Below, piece after piece: positions 1 through 5,427 of a DNA stretch of 8,948 nt. Position 1 is the stretch's first letter; the number at the start of each line of letters is the position of its first letter. The stretch is from the NCBI GenBank assembly GCA_016926455.1, contig JAFGOO010000190.1:1-8948 (forward strand), in the 5' to 3' direction. Source of the stretch: Methanosarcinaceae archaeon (GTDB taxonomy: Archaea > Halobacteriota > Methanosarcinia > Methanosarcinales > Methanosarcinaceae). The notes below the pieces were generated by a model that was not told the origin of the DNA, searched no databases, and saw only the letters and a list, made by a program, of their open reading frames with translations. A program made the translations under genes and the position numbers.

Positions 1-66
1 GATCTCAATGCTGCAATCAACATCAAGAAGTTTGCACTCCAAAATCAAAATCTAATAACCGTTTGA
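1..66 (+). CDS. tnpB: TnpB (IS200/IS605 OrfB) C-terminal end, partial
   Basis: Only the last 21 codons are inside the window. Reading from base 1 gives D-L-N-A-A-I-N-I-K-K-F, then a short tail and a TGA stop at 64-66. The D-x-N-A-A-x-N-I signature is the RuvC-III block near the C-terminus of TnpB proteins, and its first Asp is a catalytic residue in the family. TnpB is an RNA-guided nuclease, ancestral to Cas12, encoded by IS200/IS605 and IS1341-type transposons. The identification is strengthened by what follows: a right-end hairpin and a TTCAC-type cleavage motif at 133-160. Whether the gene is intact, and whether a tnpA partner exists, lies outside the window. Confidence 0.8.
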   Translation, partial: DLNAAINIKKFALQNQNLITV

Positions 67-160
67 CACCTTCTGAACGAGGGGAAGAGCTTGAGGACTT
101 GTGAACGATGTTTCAAAGAATGAAGCAAGAAGTTCCATGCGTAAGCGTGGAGTAGTTCAC
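67..160 (+). ncRNA. Putative TnpB-associated omega RNA (reRNA) 3' part
   Basis: In this transposon family the 3' end of the tnpB transcript and the right end form the guide-RNA scaffold, and the guide is the flanking host sequence. Here bases 133-140 (TTCCATGC) pair with 145-152 (GCGTGGAG) around a GTAA loop, a GNRA-type tetraloop. The stem has eight pairs, two of them G-T. TTCAC at 156-160 would end the scaffold, so the guide would start at about 161. The 5' limit is unknown and probably lies inside tnpB, off the window. This is inferred from family architecture; no expression evidence is available. Confidence 0.55.
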
Positions 161-201
161 GTACTATGGAGAACCCAGCGTGTGTTCTTTGAAGTAGGGA
201 G

Positions 202-220
202 CCACCCTATTTATAGGTGG
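202..220 (+). promoter_or_regulatory. TATA-like box inside an imperfect palindrome, upstream of trm56
   Basis: CTATTTATAG (207-216) is a plausible archaeal TATA box, about 63-70 bases before the trm56 start. It lies inside an inverted repeat: 202-206 plus 208-210 pair with 213-220 (CCACC.TAT against ATAGGTGG), with one bulged C at 207. If this box is used, transcription would begin near 237. A second AT-rich candidate, GTTTAATAGG (247-256), would instead give an almost leaderless transcript. The sequence does not decide between them. Confidence 0.4.
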
Positions 221-278
221 TTTCACACGATTTGCAGAAACAAACCGTTTAATAGGTTAGCATATCTTACCATCACCC

Positions 279-809
279 ATGAAACAGATAGTTATACTTC
301 GTCTTGGGCACCGCCCTGAGCGTGACAAGAGAATCACAACCCATGTTGGGCTCACAGCACGTGCCCTTGGTGCCGAGGGCATGCTACTTGCTTCCAATGA
401 TATCGGCATCGTAACCTCAATAGAAGATGTGTCAGAAAGATGGGGTGGAAACTTCTATGTCAAGAACGATGTCAACTGGAAACATGAGGTTAAAAAATGG
501 AAAGATGGGGGAGGCAAAATATGTCACCTGTCCATGTACGGCATAAACCTGCTTGAAGCATTAACTGAGATAAAACGATGTGATAAACTCATGATTGTTG
601 TTGGTGCCGAAAAAGTGCCGCCAGATATATACGGTCTGGCAGACTGGAACTTAGCAGTTGGGAACCAGCCGCATTCCGAGGTTGCAGCACTTGCAATAAC
701 CCTTGACAGGATTGCAGAAAACGATGTCCTTAAGAAGGAATTTGAAGGTGCAGAACTAAAAATAATTCCTTCGGATCATGGCAAAATAGTAATCGAAAAC
801 AAAGAATAG
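279..809 (+). CDS. trm56: tRNA (cytidine(56)-2'-O)-methyltransferase, Trm56
   Basis: This 176-residue protein matches the archaeal Trm56 family of SPOUT methyltransferases, which methylate the 2'-OH of C56 in the T-loop of tRNA using SAM, a protein-only replacement for the guide-RNA route. The N-terminal block LGHRPERDKR followed by TTHVGLTARALGA (residues 9-32) is highly characteristic. The trefoil-knot SAM site is visible as HLSMYG (83-88), VVGAEKVP (107-114) and NLAVGNQPHSEVAALA (124-139). The length is about that of a single-domain Trm56. No clear Shine-Dalgarno precedes the ATG, which would fit a short-leader or leaderless message. It is monocistronic here and converges with the 828-1736 minus-strand pair. 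An IS200/IS605 element ends 118 bp upstream, so its promoter region abuts a transposon. Confidence 0.93.
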   Translation: MKQIVILRLGHRPERDKRITTHVGLTARALGAEGMLLASNDIGIVTSIEDVSERWGGNFYVKNDVNWKHEVKKWKDGGGKICHLSMYGINLLEALTEIKRCDKLMIVVGAEKVPPDIYGLADWNLAVGNQPHSEVAALAITLDRIAENDVLKKEFEGAELKIIPSDHGKIVIENKE

Positions 810-827
810 TTAAATTTCGCAGACACT

Positions 828-986
828 TCAAGGTTTTTTTGCAACGGCACCACGATAGATTCGCCTTCTTTCATAACCATCACTACGCCGGTGGTCTGGA
901 CGCTTCTGCTCTTTTAACTGTCTTTCCATTAGATCATCCAGTTCTTCTTCCGTCAATTCTTCAGCTTCATTTTCGCATTTTGTCAT
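828..986 (-). CDS. Small charged protein (52 aa) downstream of the Nif3-like gene
   Basis: This 52-residue frame begins with ATG at 986 and ends with TGA at 828-830. It has a strong Shine-Dalgarno, AAGGAG (997-992 on the minus strand), five bases ahead of the start. That motif overlaps the stop codon of the Nif3-like gene, and only 9 bases separate the two genes, so they are almost certainly co-transcribed and probably translationally coupled. The product has an acidic N-terminal half (EAEELTEEELDDLMERQLKE, residues 7-26, probably helical) and a basic, aromatic C-terminal half (HRRSDGYERRRIYRG, residues 32-46). There is no signal peptide, membrane segment or enzyme motif, and the single Cys is at position 4. 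I do not recognise the family. Gene reality is well supported by the ribosome binding site and context; function is unknown. Confidence 0.7.
   Translation of the reverse strand: MTKCENEAEELTEEELDDLMERQLKEQKRPDHRRSDGYERRRIYRGAVAKKP
834..840 (+). terminator. Oligo-T tract downstream of trm56
   Basis: Seven T residues lie 24 bases after the trm56 stop. Archaeal RNA polymerase commonly terminates at such tracts without a hairpin. The same bases encode the Lys-Lys-Pro tail of the convergent 52-residue gene on the other strand, so the run of T may simply reflect lysine codons. Confidence 0.35.
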
Positions 987-995
987 CCAGACTCC

Positions 996-1736
996 TTATA
1001 TCACCTTAATAAATGGATTGTGATCGATAAACTCAACATCTATGTCTAGCATCTCAGAAAGGCGCCTGCAAAGGTGCTCCATGGCAGGATTTTCAGTTGC
1101 GTAATGTGTTGCATCAATGAGCGAGATATTACTGTGCGTACGGATTACATCATGCCTGAGTTCTCCAGATACGAATGCATCCACGTCATTCTCACGTGCA
1201 ATGTTTAGGTATTCACTCTTAAACCCACTTCCACCAACTACCATGACACGCGTGATTGACTCGTTGCTCCCGACATACTGCACATGGGTGTTCAGACATC
1301 TTGAAACGTGTTTTGCGAACAGGTCAGTGGAACAAGTAGGTATCTCCCCAATCCTGCAAGTTTCAAGTTTGTTAATATTAACAAGTCCAAGACGGCTTGC
1401 AAGTACATCGTTTACACCACCCGGTGCAAGGTCATAGTTTGTATGCATAGTGTAAAGTGAGATCTCACTATCAAGGGCGATTTTAAGTGCAGATGCAATT
1501 GATCTTGGAACTGATGTCAGGGGTTTAAAGATGAGAGTATGATGCGTTATCAGTAAATCTGCATCTGTATCTGCTGCGCGTTTCAGGACGTAATCGGTGG
1601 GATCCAGGGCAACTGCAATCCTTTCAATCTCGTTATCAAGATCTAGGATGGCTCCAATCCTGCCGATATCGAACTCTTCAGCCAGTTCTGGAGGTGCAAT
1701 CTTTTCAAGCAGTGGTACGATGGCGGAAAGGTTCAT
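996..1736 (-). CDS. Nif3-like dinuclear metal-center protein
   Basis: The 246-residue product belongs to the Nif3/YbgI/DUF34 family, hexameric proteins with a two-metal site whose biochemical role is unsettled; annotations as GTP cyclohydrolase I type 2 are transferred and not established in general. Ligand residues can be placed by analogy with YbgI: H65-H66 in LITHHTLIF, D102 in HTNYD, and H211 and E215 in DATHYATENPAMEHL. The length matches the short archaeal and bacterial form without the inserted PII-like domain. The usual early W-D-N-x-G-L block is changed to FDIGRIG (residues 22-28). A TATA-like box sits close to the start, so the message may be leaderless. The gene is divergent from the DHH phosphoesterase gene and is followed by the 52-residue gene. 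Confidence 0.88.
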   Translation of the reverse strand: MNLSAIVPLLEKIAPPELAEEFDIGRIGAILDLDNEIERIAVALDPTDYVLKRAADTDADLLITHHTLIFKPLTSVPRSIASALKIALDSEISLYTMHTNYDLAPGGVNDVLASRLGLVNINKLETCRIGEIPTCSTDLFAKHVSRCLNTHVQYVGSNESITRVMVVGGSGFKSEYLNIARENDVDAFVSGELRHDVIRTHSNISLIDATHYATENPAMEHLCRRLSEMLDIDVEFIDHNPFIKVI

Positions 1737-1745
1737 GACACACTC

Positions 1746-1760
1746 ATATTTTTAAATTGA
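1746..1760 (-). promoter_or_regulatory. TATA-like box for the Nif3-like gene
   Basis: On the minus strand this reads TCAATTTAAAAATAT, an AT-rich archaeal TATA-like element centred about 18 bases before the ATG at 1736. With the usual spacing of about 25 bases, transcription would begin at or very near the start codon. That agrees with the lack of a Shine-Dalgarno there. This is inference from position and composition only. Confidence 0.4.
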
Positions 1761-1905
1761 TATCAACTTATCGGAAGACCGACACAATTTACATTTTTAT
1801 TGATCTACTAAAAGGGACTATAATATACTTTGGTGCTGGTGCGATTTTGTATGGATCATGACTTATATCTTAATTCCAAATGCTACTTTATTTGATTGTT
1901 CGTAA

Positions 1906-2010
1906 ATGATAGCTTCGTGTTCAAAACCAAAAGATTTGACAGCCACATTAAATGAAGAAATATATATCAATGAGCGTACCTATGCTCTAGAGCTTGAAGA
2001 ACCATTATAG
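1906..2010 (+). CDS. Doubtful 34-aa open frame in the divergent spacer
   Basis: An ATG directly after an in-frame TAA opens a 34-codon frame ending with TAG at 2008-2010. The second half (LNEEIYINERTYALELEEPL, residues 15-34) has the alternating hydrophobic and charged pattern of a real beta-strand-rich protein and does not look like random translation. I see no Shine-Dalgarno, however, and do not recognise a family. It could be a very small gene, the surviving 3' end of a decayed gene, or chance. Confidence 0.2.
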   Translation: MIASCSKPKDLTATLNEEIYINERTYALELEEPL

Positions 2011-2106
2011 AAATCGCCACCAACTGGCTAAAATAATACTATTTCAGTAAATCGTAACTGCCTTTTTGGTTTGCTGTTGATATGATCTCGAAGAAGGTTA
2101 GAATCC

Positions 2107-3102
2107 ATGAAAAATATTGAAAACGAAATAAAAACTGACTCAATAATATTTACTCACGGAGATTCGGACGGTATCTGCTCAGGTGCTATTGCGAAGAGTG
2201 CATATCCCGAAGCTCACGTATATTTTACAAGTCCGGTAAATCTCCTCAAAAAGCTGGATTTTGTCAAAAAGTTCACGAATATTATAATATGTGACATTGC
2301 GATTGATGAGCGCACCCATGAGCAATTGTATAGACGGCTTGATGAACTTGCAATGGATTGTAATCTTGTGTATATCGACCACCACCCTCTGCCCCATATG
2401 CGCTGGGATGCAGAGTGGTTTTACCACGATCTTAGTTCATGTGCCTCGGAACTTACCTACAGGGTGCTTGAAGACAGCTTGAGTCGAGATATGCGAAGGA
2501 TTGCAATATATGGCGCAATCGGGGATTTTTGCGATGATACATCTTTAATTACGGACTGGAGTCAAGACTGGGATAAAAGAAACCTCTACTTCCAAGCAGG
2601 TACGCTTATCCAGTCAATATTTTATGTTGGTCGAAACTATGATTTTAAAAGGTATTTGATTGAACCTCTTTCCAATGATACGATTCCTTCAATGATTCCC
2701 GATCTTCTCGATTTTGCTAAGGATGCGTCCGAACTGGAGGAAAAACTGCGGATATATGTCAAGGCCCATGTAAAGAAGCTAAAAAATATTGCATATATTA
2801 TGAATGCCAATGGGTATATGTCAAAATCAGCGATATATGCTTCATCCTATGGTGGCAGGGAGGTTGGTGTATCGGCTGAATACAGGGAGAGAAAACATGC
2901 GTATGATATCAGCATACGTTCAAGAGGCTTTGCAGATGTGAACCGTGTCGTGCGGGCGGTTACTAAAAGGTTGGGTGGTACAGGCGGTGGACACTCGGTT
3001 GCTGCGGGAGCACGGGTTCCTGCAGATTCATTTGATGAGTTTCTCCATGAGTTTGATAAGGCAATCGGTAGGGCTGGAATTGAGGATATTGGTGATGAGT
3101 AA
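2107..3102 (+). CDS. DHH/DHHA1-family phosphoesterase (RecJ/NrnA-like)
   Basis: This 331-residue protein has the complete DHH phosphoesterase core: motif I THGDSDG (D19, D21), motif II CDIAID (D63, D67), motif III DHHP (91-94) and motif IV YGAIGDFCDD (D140). It ends in a DHHA1 substrate-binding domain with GGTGGGHSVAAG (290-301). Proteins of this build are Mn-dependent exonucleases or phosphodiesterases acting on single-stranded DNA, short oligonucleotides (nanoRNA) or cyclic dinucleotides. Sequence reading alone cannot tell RecJ-like from NrnA-like activity. It is short compared with bacterial RecJ and fits the archaeal DHH proteins. No export signal is seen, so a cytoplasmic location is expected. 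An in-frame TGA at 2083-2085 leaves 2107 as the first usable ATG. The stop codon overlaps the EngB start. Confidence 0.9.
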   Translation: MKNIENEIKTDSIIFTHGDSDGICSGAIAKSAYPEAHVYFTSPVNLLKKLDFVKKFTNIIICDIAIDERTHEQLYRRLDELAMDCNLVYIDHHPLPHMRWDAEWFYHDLSSCASELTYRVLEDSLSRDMRRIAIYGAIGDFCDDTSLITDWSQDWDKRNLYFQAGTLIQSIFYVGRNYDFKRYLIEPLSNDTIPSMIPDLLDFAKDASELEEKLRIYVKAHVKKLKNIAYIMNANGYMSKSAIYASSYGGREVGVSAEYRERKHAYDISIRSRGFADVNRVVRAVTKRLGGTGGGHSVAAGARVPADSFDEFLHEFDKAIGRAGIEDIGDE

Positions 3103-3721
3103 AAGAAAGAGCTCGGTTGAGGGTGCTAAATTTGAGGTACTTTTTGTAGGAAGGTCTAATGTGGGGAAATCTTCACTTATCAGGGAACTAACTGGCAAAA
3201 AGTTAAGGGTCGGTAAACGTCCGGGTGTTACTCTCAAGCCTTCAAACTTACGTTTTTCAGACCTGCTGATAACCGATCTCCCAGGCTTTGGTTTCATGAG
3301 CGGAATAAAAGAACGCAAGCAGGATATTGTGAAGGACAATATCGTCCGCTATATCGAGAACAATGCCGATAGGATCAACGTTGCAGTACTGGTCATTGAT
3401 GGAAGTGCTTTTATGGATGTGGCTAATCGCTGGGATGCGAGAGGCGAGATACCCATCGATGTCGAAATGTTCGGTTTTTTGAACGAATTGGGTATTGATA
3501 CAATCGTTGCTGTGAATAAGATAGATAAGATCAAGAGCGAAGAACTCAATTTAACATTAAATGGTATTGCCCAGTTCATTGGTCTGATTCCACCATGGCA
3601 ACAATGGCCACAAACAATTGCGCCAATAAGCGTTAAGAAAAACGATATTAAATCAGTTAAAGCGCTTATCAGAAAACGCTTTCATGATGCAAAGCGTGAT
3701 GATTTGTTCAAGTATATTTAG
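3095..3721 (+). CDS. engB: EngB/YihA-type GTP-binding protein
   Basis: The 208-residue product is a TrmE-Era-EngA-EngB-superfamily GTPase closest to EngB (YihA/YsxC), which in bacteria helps assemble the large ribosomal subunit; the archaeal role is inferred. G1 is GRSNVGKS (19-26), the G2 Thr is T46 in RPGVT, G3 is DLPG (61-64) followed by FGF, G4 is NKID (141-144) and G5 is SVK (179-181). RSNVGKSSL and DLPGFGF are typical of EngB. I chose ATG 3095 because GAGG (3082-3085) lies nine bases upstream and the protein then begins just before the GTPase domain. Longer in-frame starts reach back into the DHH gene and add unrelated sequence. The 8-base overlap (ATGAGTAA) with the upstream gene implies translational coupling. 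Confidence 0.88.
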   Translation: MSKRKSSVEGAKFEVLFVGRSNVGKSSLIRELTGKKLRVGKRPGVTLKPSNLRFSDLLITDLPGFGFMSGIKERKQDIVKDNIVRYIENNADRINVAVLVIDGSAFMDVANRWDARGEIPIDVEMFGFLNELGIDTIVAVNKIDKIKSEELNLTLNGIAQFIGLIPPWQQWPQTIAPISVKKNDIKSVKALIRKRFHDAKRDDLFKYI

Positions 3722-4003
3722 GATATTCTACTGCGATTCTAAGGGAATAGCCTGAAAAATACAGACTGTCTACTTTTTGCAATTTTTAACAACATAACCC
3801 AAAACGAACTCGGAACAGAAACACAGCGCTAAAAAGCTATAAGTGCCCACAAAGTATCAAATTTATAAAATCAATCTGTAATGTAAAAAGTAAAGTGCGC
3901 AATTAAAGTTATTGATTCTAACTTAACTGCACATTTTTAGACTTTATTTACTACACATCACACTCTGCTCAAATGCAGAACTTATGAACATAAACCTTAA
4001 GAA
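3722..4003. other. Convergent AT-rich intergenic region
   Basis: This spacer lies between the 3' ends of engB (+) and the zinc-ribbon gene (-). Short T tracts at about 3773-3777 and 3783-3787 could terminate engB. It holds an imperfect long inverted repeat (3875-3955) and a small perfect stem TCTGC/GCAGA (3964-3968 with 3975-3979), 25 bases past the end of the minus-strand gene. No open frame with a ribosome binding site was found. Confidence 0.5.
3875..3955. repeat. Imperfect inverted repeat between convergent genes
   Basis: The inner arms are AGTGCGCAATTAAAGTTA (3894-3911) and TAACTTAACTGCACAT (3919-3934), separated by a 7-base loop. They pair over about 15 positions with one bulge and a few mismatches. 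A weaker AT-rich match continues outward on both sides to about 3875 and 3955. It could be a bidirectional terminator, a small structured RNA, or a remnant of a palindromic transposable element. The AT-rich outer part may be partly chance. Confidence 0.45.
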
Positions 4004-4171
4004 TCAATATCTTTTTGGTTTATGTTTCTGGTAGCATTCTCTACAATACACCGGTCTGTCAGGATCGGGTACAAAAGGGACTTCGGTTTCTTGACCACAA
4101 TCGACACATTTTGCTTTGTGCATTTCTCTCGGTCCAAAACCGCCCGTTCTTTTAAAACCTCTCTGGTTCAT
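4004..4171 (-). CDS. Small zinc-ribbon protein, C-x2-C-x17-C-x2-C
   Basis: The 55-residue frame starts at ATG 4171, five bases after GGATGAT (minus strand of 4177-4183), a Shine-Dalgarno-like match, and ends with TGA at 4004-4006. The product begins with a Gly/Arg-rich leader (RGFKRTGGFGPREM, residues 4-17). It then has CVDC (22-25), a 17-residue spacer rich in Pro and Asp with PFVPDPDRPVYC, and CREC (43-46), ending in a basic tail. The four-cysteine spacing and the V-P-F-x-P-D-x-x-R-P-V-Y-C wording match the CxxC-x17-CxxC zinc-ribbon family found in Methanosarcina and many bacteria, often as the C-terminal part of larger proteins. Its role is unknown; nucleic-acid binding is a reasonable guess for a basic zinc ribbon. 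It stands alone, 264 bp from the next operon on the same strand. Confidence 0.85.
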   Translation of the reverse strand: MNQRGFKRTGGFGPREMHKAKCVDCGQETEVPFVPDPDRPVYCRECYQKHKPKRY

Positions 4172-4300
4172 TTACTATCATCCATTGTAATTCAAATCAA
4201 CTAATGCAAAAAGAACAGCATGTTGGAATCGATGATTCCTTGTGGAGTCCAAAAGATTAATTGACAATACATCTTAACAACCTACTCGTTTATAGAAGTT

Positions 4301-4313
4301 GTTGTCCGACAAC
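4301..4313. promoter_or_regulatory. Short perfect palindrome, possible operator
   Basis: GTTGTC-C-GACAAC is an exact 6+1+6 inverted repeat, about 130 bp upstream of the zinc-ribbon start and 122 bp beyond the end of the radical SAM gene. It could bind a dimeric regulator, but the distance from either gene is large and the evidence is the symmetry alone. Confidence 0.25.
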
Positions 4314-4407
4314 TGTCAAAAATCTCTTTTCTGCAGTAACTCTAATATGCAGTATAGCTTTCATAATCGATTACAAAACCTGTGTGTAAACCCCATTTTT
4401 CTGTCAG

Positions 4408-4416
4408 AAAAAAAAA
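4408..4416 (-). terminator. Oligo-T terminator of the 4436-6618 operon
   Basis: Nine consecutive A residues on the plus strand give a T9 run on the minus strand, starting about 20 bases after the stop codon of the radical SAM gene. A tract of this length is a typical archaeal intrinsic termination signal and marks the likely 3' end of the three-gene transcript. Confidence 0.6.
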
Positions 4417-4435
4417 TTATGACATTGTAAATAAT

Positions 4436-5050
4436 TTACCGCACGTAAAAATCTGCTCCAAGTTCATGTGCGATGCGCTCACATTTTTGAACGTCGATCT
4501 CAGGCAGGTCAACAACAGTCATCCTTGTACGGATTCCGGCAGTAATTGCTGACTTTGTAAATTCTAGAAGAGCCTTGTATGCGTTATTATAGACAGGCAT
4601 ACAGAGTTTATCATACAATTTTTCGGACTCGGCGTTTAGGCTAACTGACACTGCATTGAGCCGTACTTCTCTCAGTTCGGAAATCACATCCCTTTCAGGA
4701 TAAAGAAGTCCAGCATGCCCATTAGTGTCCAGCCTTACCGAAATCCCACATTCTCTGAGCCAGCGTGTTACTTCGAGAACACAATCCAGGCGGACTGTGG
4801 GTTCTCCGAAGCCTGTGAAAACAACTTCCCTATATTTTGAAAGGTCCAGTGATTTGAGACGATCTATTATCTCATCCACAGACGGTTCATGTGAGAGGTG
4901 CAGGTTATATCCATACACGCCGTCAGAAAATTCACGGATGCAGAAAACGCAGTGTGCAGTGCACCTGTTAGTGATATTTAGATAAAGGTTTCCGTGTGCC
5001 TCATAACAAATCGTATTGGATATAGATCCTTTTGTGATCGTTTTGTCCAT
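4436..5050 (-). CDS. Radical SAM protein, resembling the TatD-associated family
   Basis: The 204-residue product carries the radical SAM cluster motif C-x3-C-x2-C (C30, C34, C37) in LYLNITNRCTAHCVFCIREF, followed by TGFGEPT as the SAM-contacting G-x-G-E-P-type motif. The LYLNITNRC opening and the short length are what I recall for the TatD-nuclease-associated radical SAM proteins common in methanogens; that subfamily name is recalled and not verified. The reaction and substrate are unknown. I chose ATG 5050 because AGGA (5060-5057) lies six bases ahead; a TTG at 5068 would add six residues without a good ribosome site. It follows the cyclotransferase-like gene by 24 bp and is the last gene of the operon. 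No tatD is present in the window. Confidence 0.82.
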   Translation of the reverse strand: MDKTITKGSISNTICYEAHGNLYLNITNRCTAHCVFCIREFSDGVYGYNLHLSHEPSVDEIIDRLKSLDLSKYREVVFTGFGEPTVRLDCVLEVTRWLRECGISVRLDTNGHAGLLYPERDVISELREVRLNAVSVSLNAESEKLYDKLCMPVYNNAYKALLEFTKSAITAGIRTRMTVVDLPEIDVQKCERIAHELGADFYVR

Positions 5051-5074
5051 CGTGTTTCCTGTAATCAAGTTTTC

Positions 5075-5425
5075 TCAATTTGTCCAGATTCCATTTTTAA
5101 TCGGATAAGCTTTTTCTTCCAATGCCACTGGTATTTCTTCGAGGAAATACATCCATGCAGAAAATCCGCAATCAAGAGAAACCAACTCACGTGAGAACCA
5201 TTTACCCTCAAAATTATCAAGGCACTTAAGGGTCTCGCGGTCAACTTCATAGACTTCACCGTATATACTTGAGATTTCTCCTTCCCTAGTAACACCCGGG
5301 AACATGCCAAGATCAAGCATGGTATATTTTTTTTCAGTACGTGATGCGCAGATAAATTTAGATTTATCTAATAGACCATGGTCGGAACAATCAATTTTTA
5401 AGGTACCATATACAAACACGTACAT
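5075..5425 (-). CDS. Gamma-glutamylcyclotransferase (GGCT/YtfP-like) family protein
   Basis: This 116-residue protein has the AIG2/GGCT fold signature: YVFVYGTLK at residues 2-10, a GMFPGV loop (40-45), a GEVYEV strand (56-61) and CLDNFEG (68-74). E73 is the likely catalytic glutamate by analogy with GGACT and YtfP. Family members release gamma-glutamyl groups as 5-oxoproline, or act on gamma-glutamyl amines and related amides, but small archaeal members have no assigned substrate. ATG 5425 is two bases after the stop of the upstream reductase gene, so the two are an operon. Starts further upstream would translate into the reductase gene and place unrelated residues before the conserved N-terminal strand. 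Confidence 0.85.
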   Translation of the reverse strand: MYVFVYGTLKIDCSDHGLLDKSKFICASRTEKKYTMLDLGMFPGVTREGEISSIYGEVYEVDRETLKCLDNFEGKWFSRELVSLDCGFSAWMYFLEEIPVALEEKAYPIKNGIWTN

Positions 5426-5427
5426 GT

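Larger units (their letters stand above)
1..160 (+). mobile_element. Right end of an IS200/IS605-family element
   Basis: The end of tnpB is followed by about 94 non-coding bases that finish in a stem-loop and then TAGTTCAC (153-160). Elements of this family carry subterminal hairpins, not terminal inverted repeats, and their right cleavage site is a short tetra- or pentanucleotide such as TTCAC or TTCAA just 3' of the hairpin. I therefore place the right boundary at about 160. The host sequence then begins at about 161, roughly 118 bp ahead of trm56. The left end and the target motif are outside the window. Confidence 0.75.
1737..2106. other. Divergent intergenic region, 370 bp
   Basis: This AT-rich spacer separates the minus-strand Nif3-like gene from the plus-strand DHH gene, so it must hold promoters for both. 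For the right-hand gene, AAAATAATACTATTT (2030-2044) is a plausible TATA-like stretch that would start transcription about 40 bases before the ATG at 2107. A weak Shine-Dalgarno-like AAGAAGG (2091-2097) precedes that ATG. No tRNA or strong repeat is visible. One 34-codon frame (1906-2010) is listed separately. Confidence 0.5.
4172..4435. other. Intergenic region upstream of the zinc-ribbon gene
   Basis: The region contains the oligo-T terminator of the operon to its right, a perfect short palindrome GTTGTCCGACAAC (4301-4313), and a TATA-like CGTTTATAG (4288-4296) that would read rightward, where no gene follows before the operon end. No convincing TATA box for the zinc-ribbon gene was identified. 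An 18-codon frame at 4204-4260 is too short and lacks a ribosome site. Confidence 0.4.

Noticed and set aside
101..319. 72-codon plus-strand open frame over the IS right end
   Set aside because: It runs through the transposon hairpin and the trm56 promoter and ends inside trm56 in another frame; the sequence has no family resemblance.
1117..1437. 106-codon plus-strand frame opposite the Nif3-like gene
   Set aside because: It is an antisense shadow of a gene with conserved metal ligands; no motif and no ribosome site.
2945..3094. Upstream extension of EngB to 2945
   Set aside because: It would add 50 residues read from inside the DHH gene in another frame; ATG 3095 has a Shine-Dalgarno and begins just before the GTPase domain.
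4022..4204. 60-codon plus-strand frame opposite the zinc-ribbon gene
   Set aside because: The minus strand encodes a four-cysteine zinc ribbon with a ribosome site; the plus frame has no recognisable features.
4204..4260. 18-codon frame upstream of the zinc-ribbon gene
   Set aside because: Too short, with no ribosome site or family resemblance; its reasonable composition is not enough.
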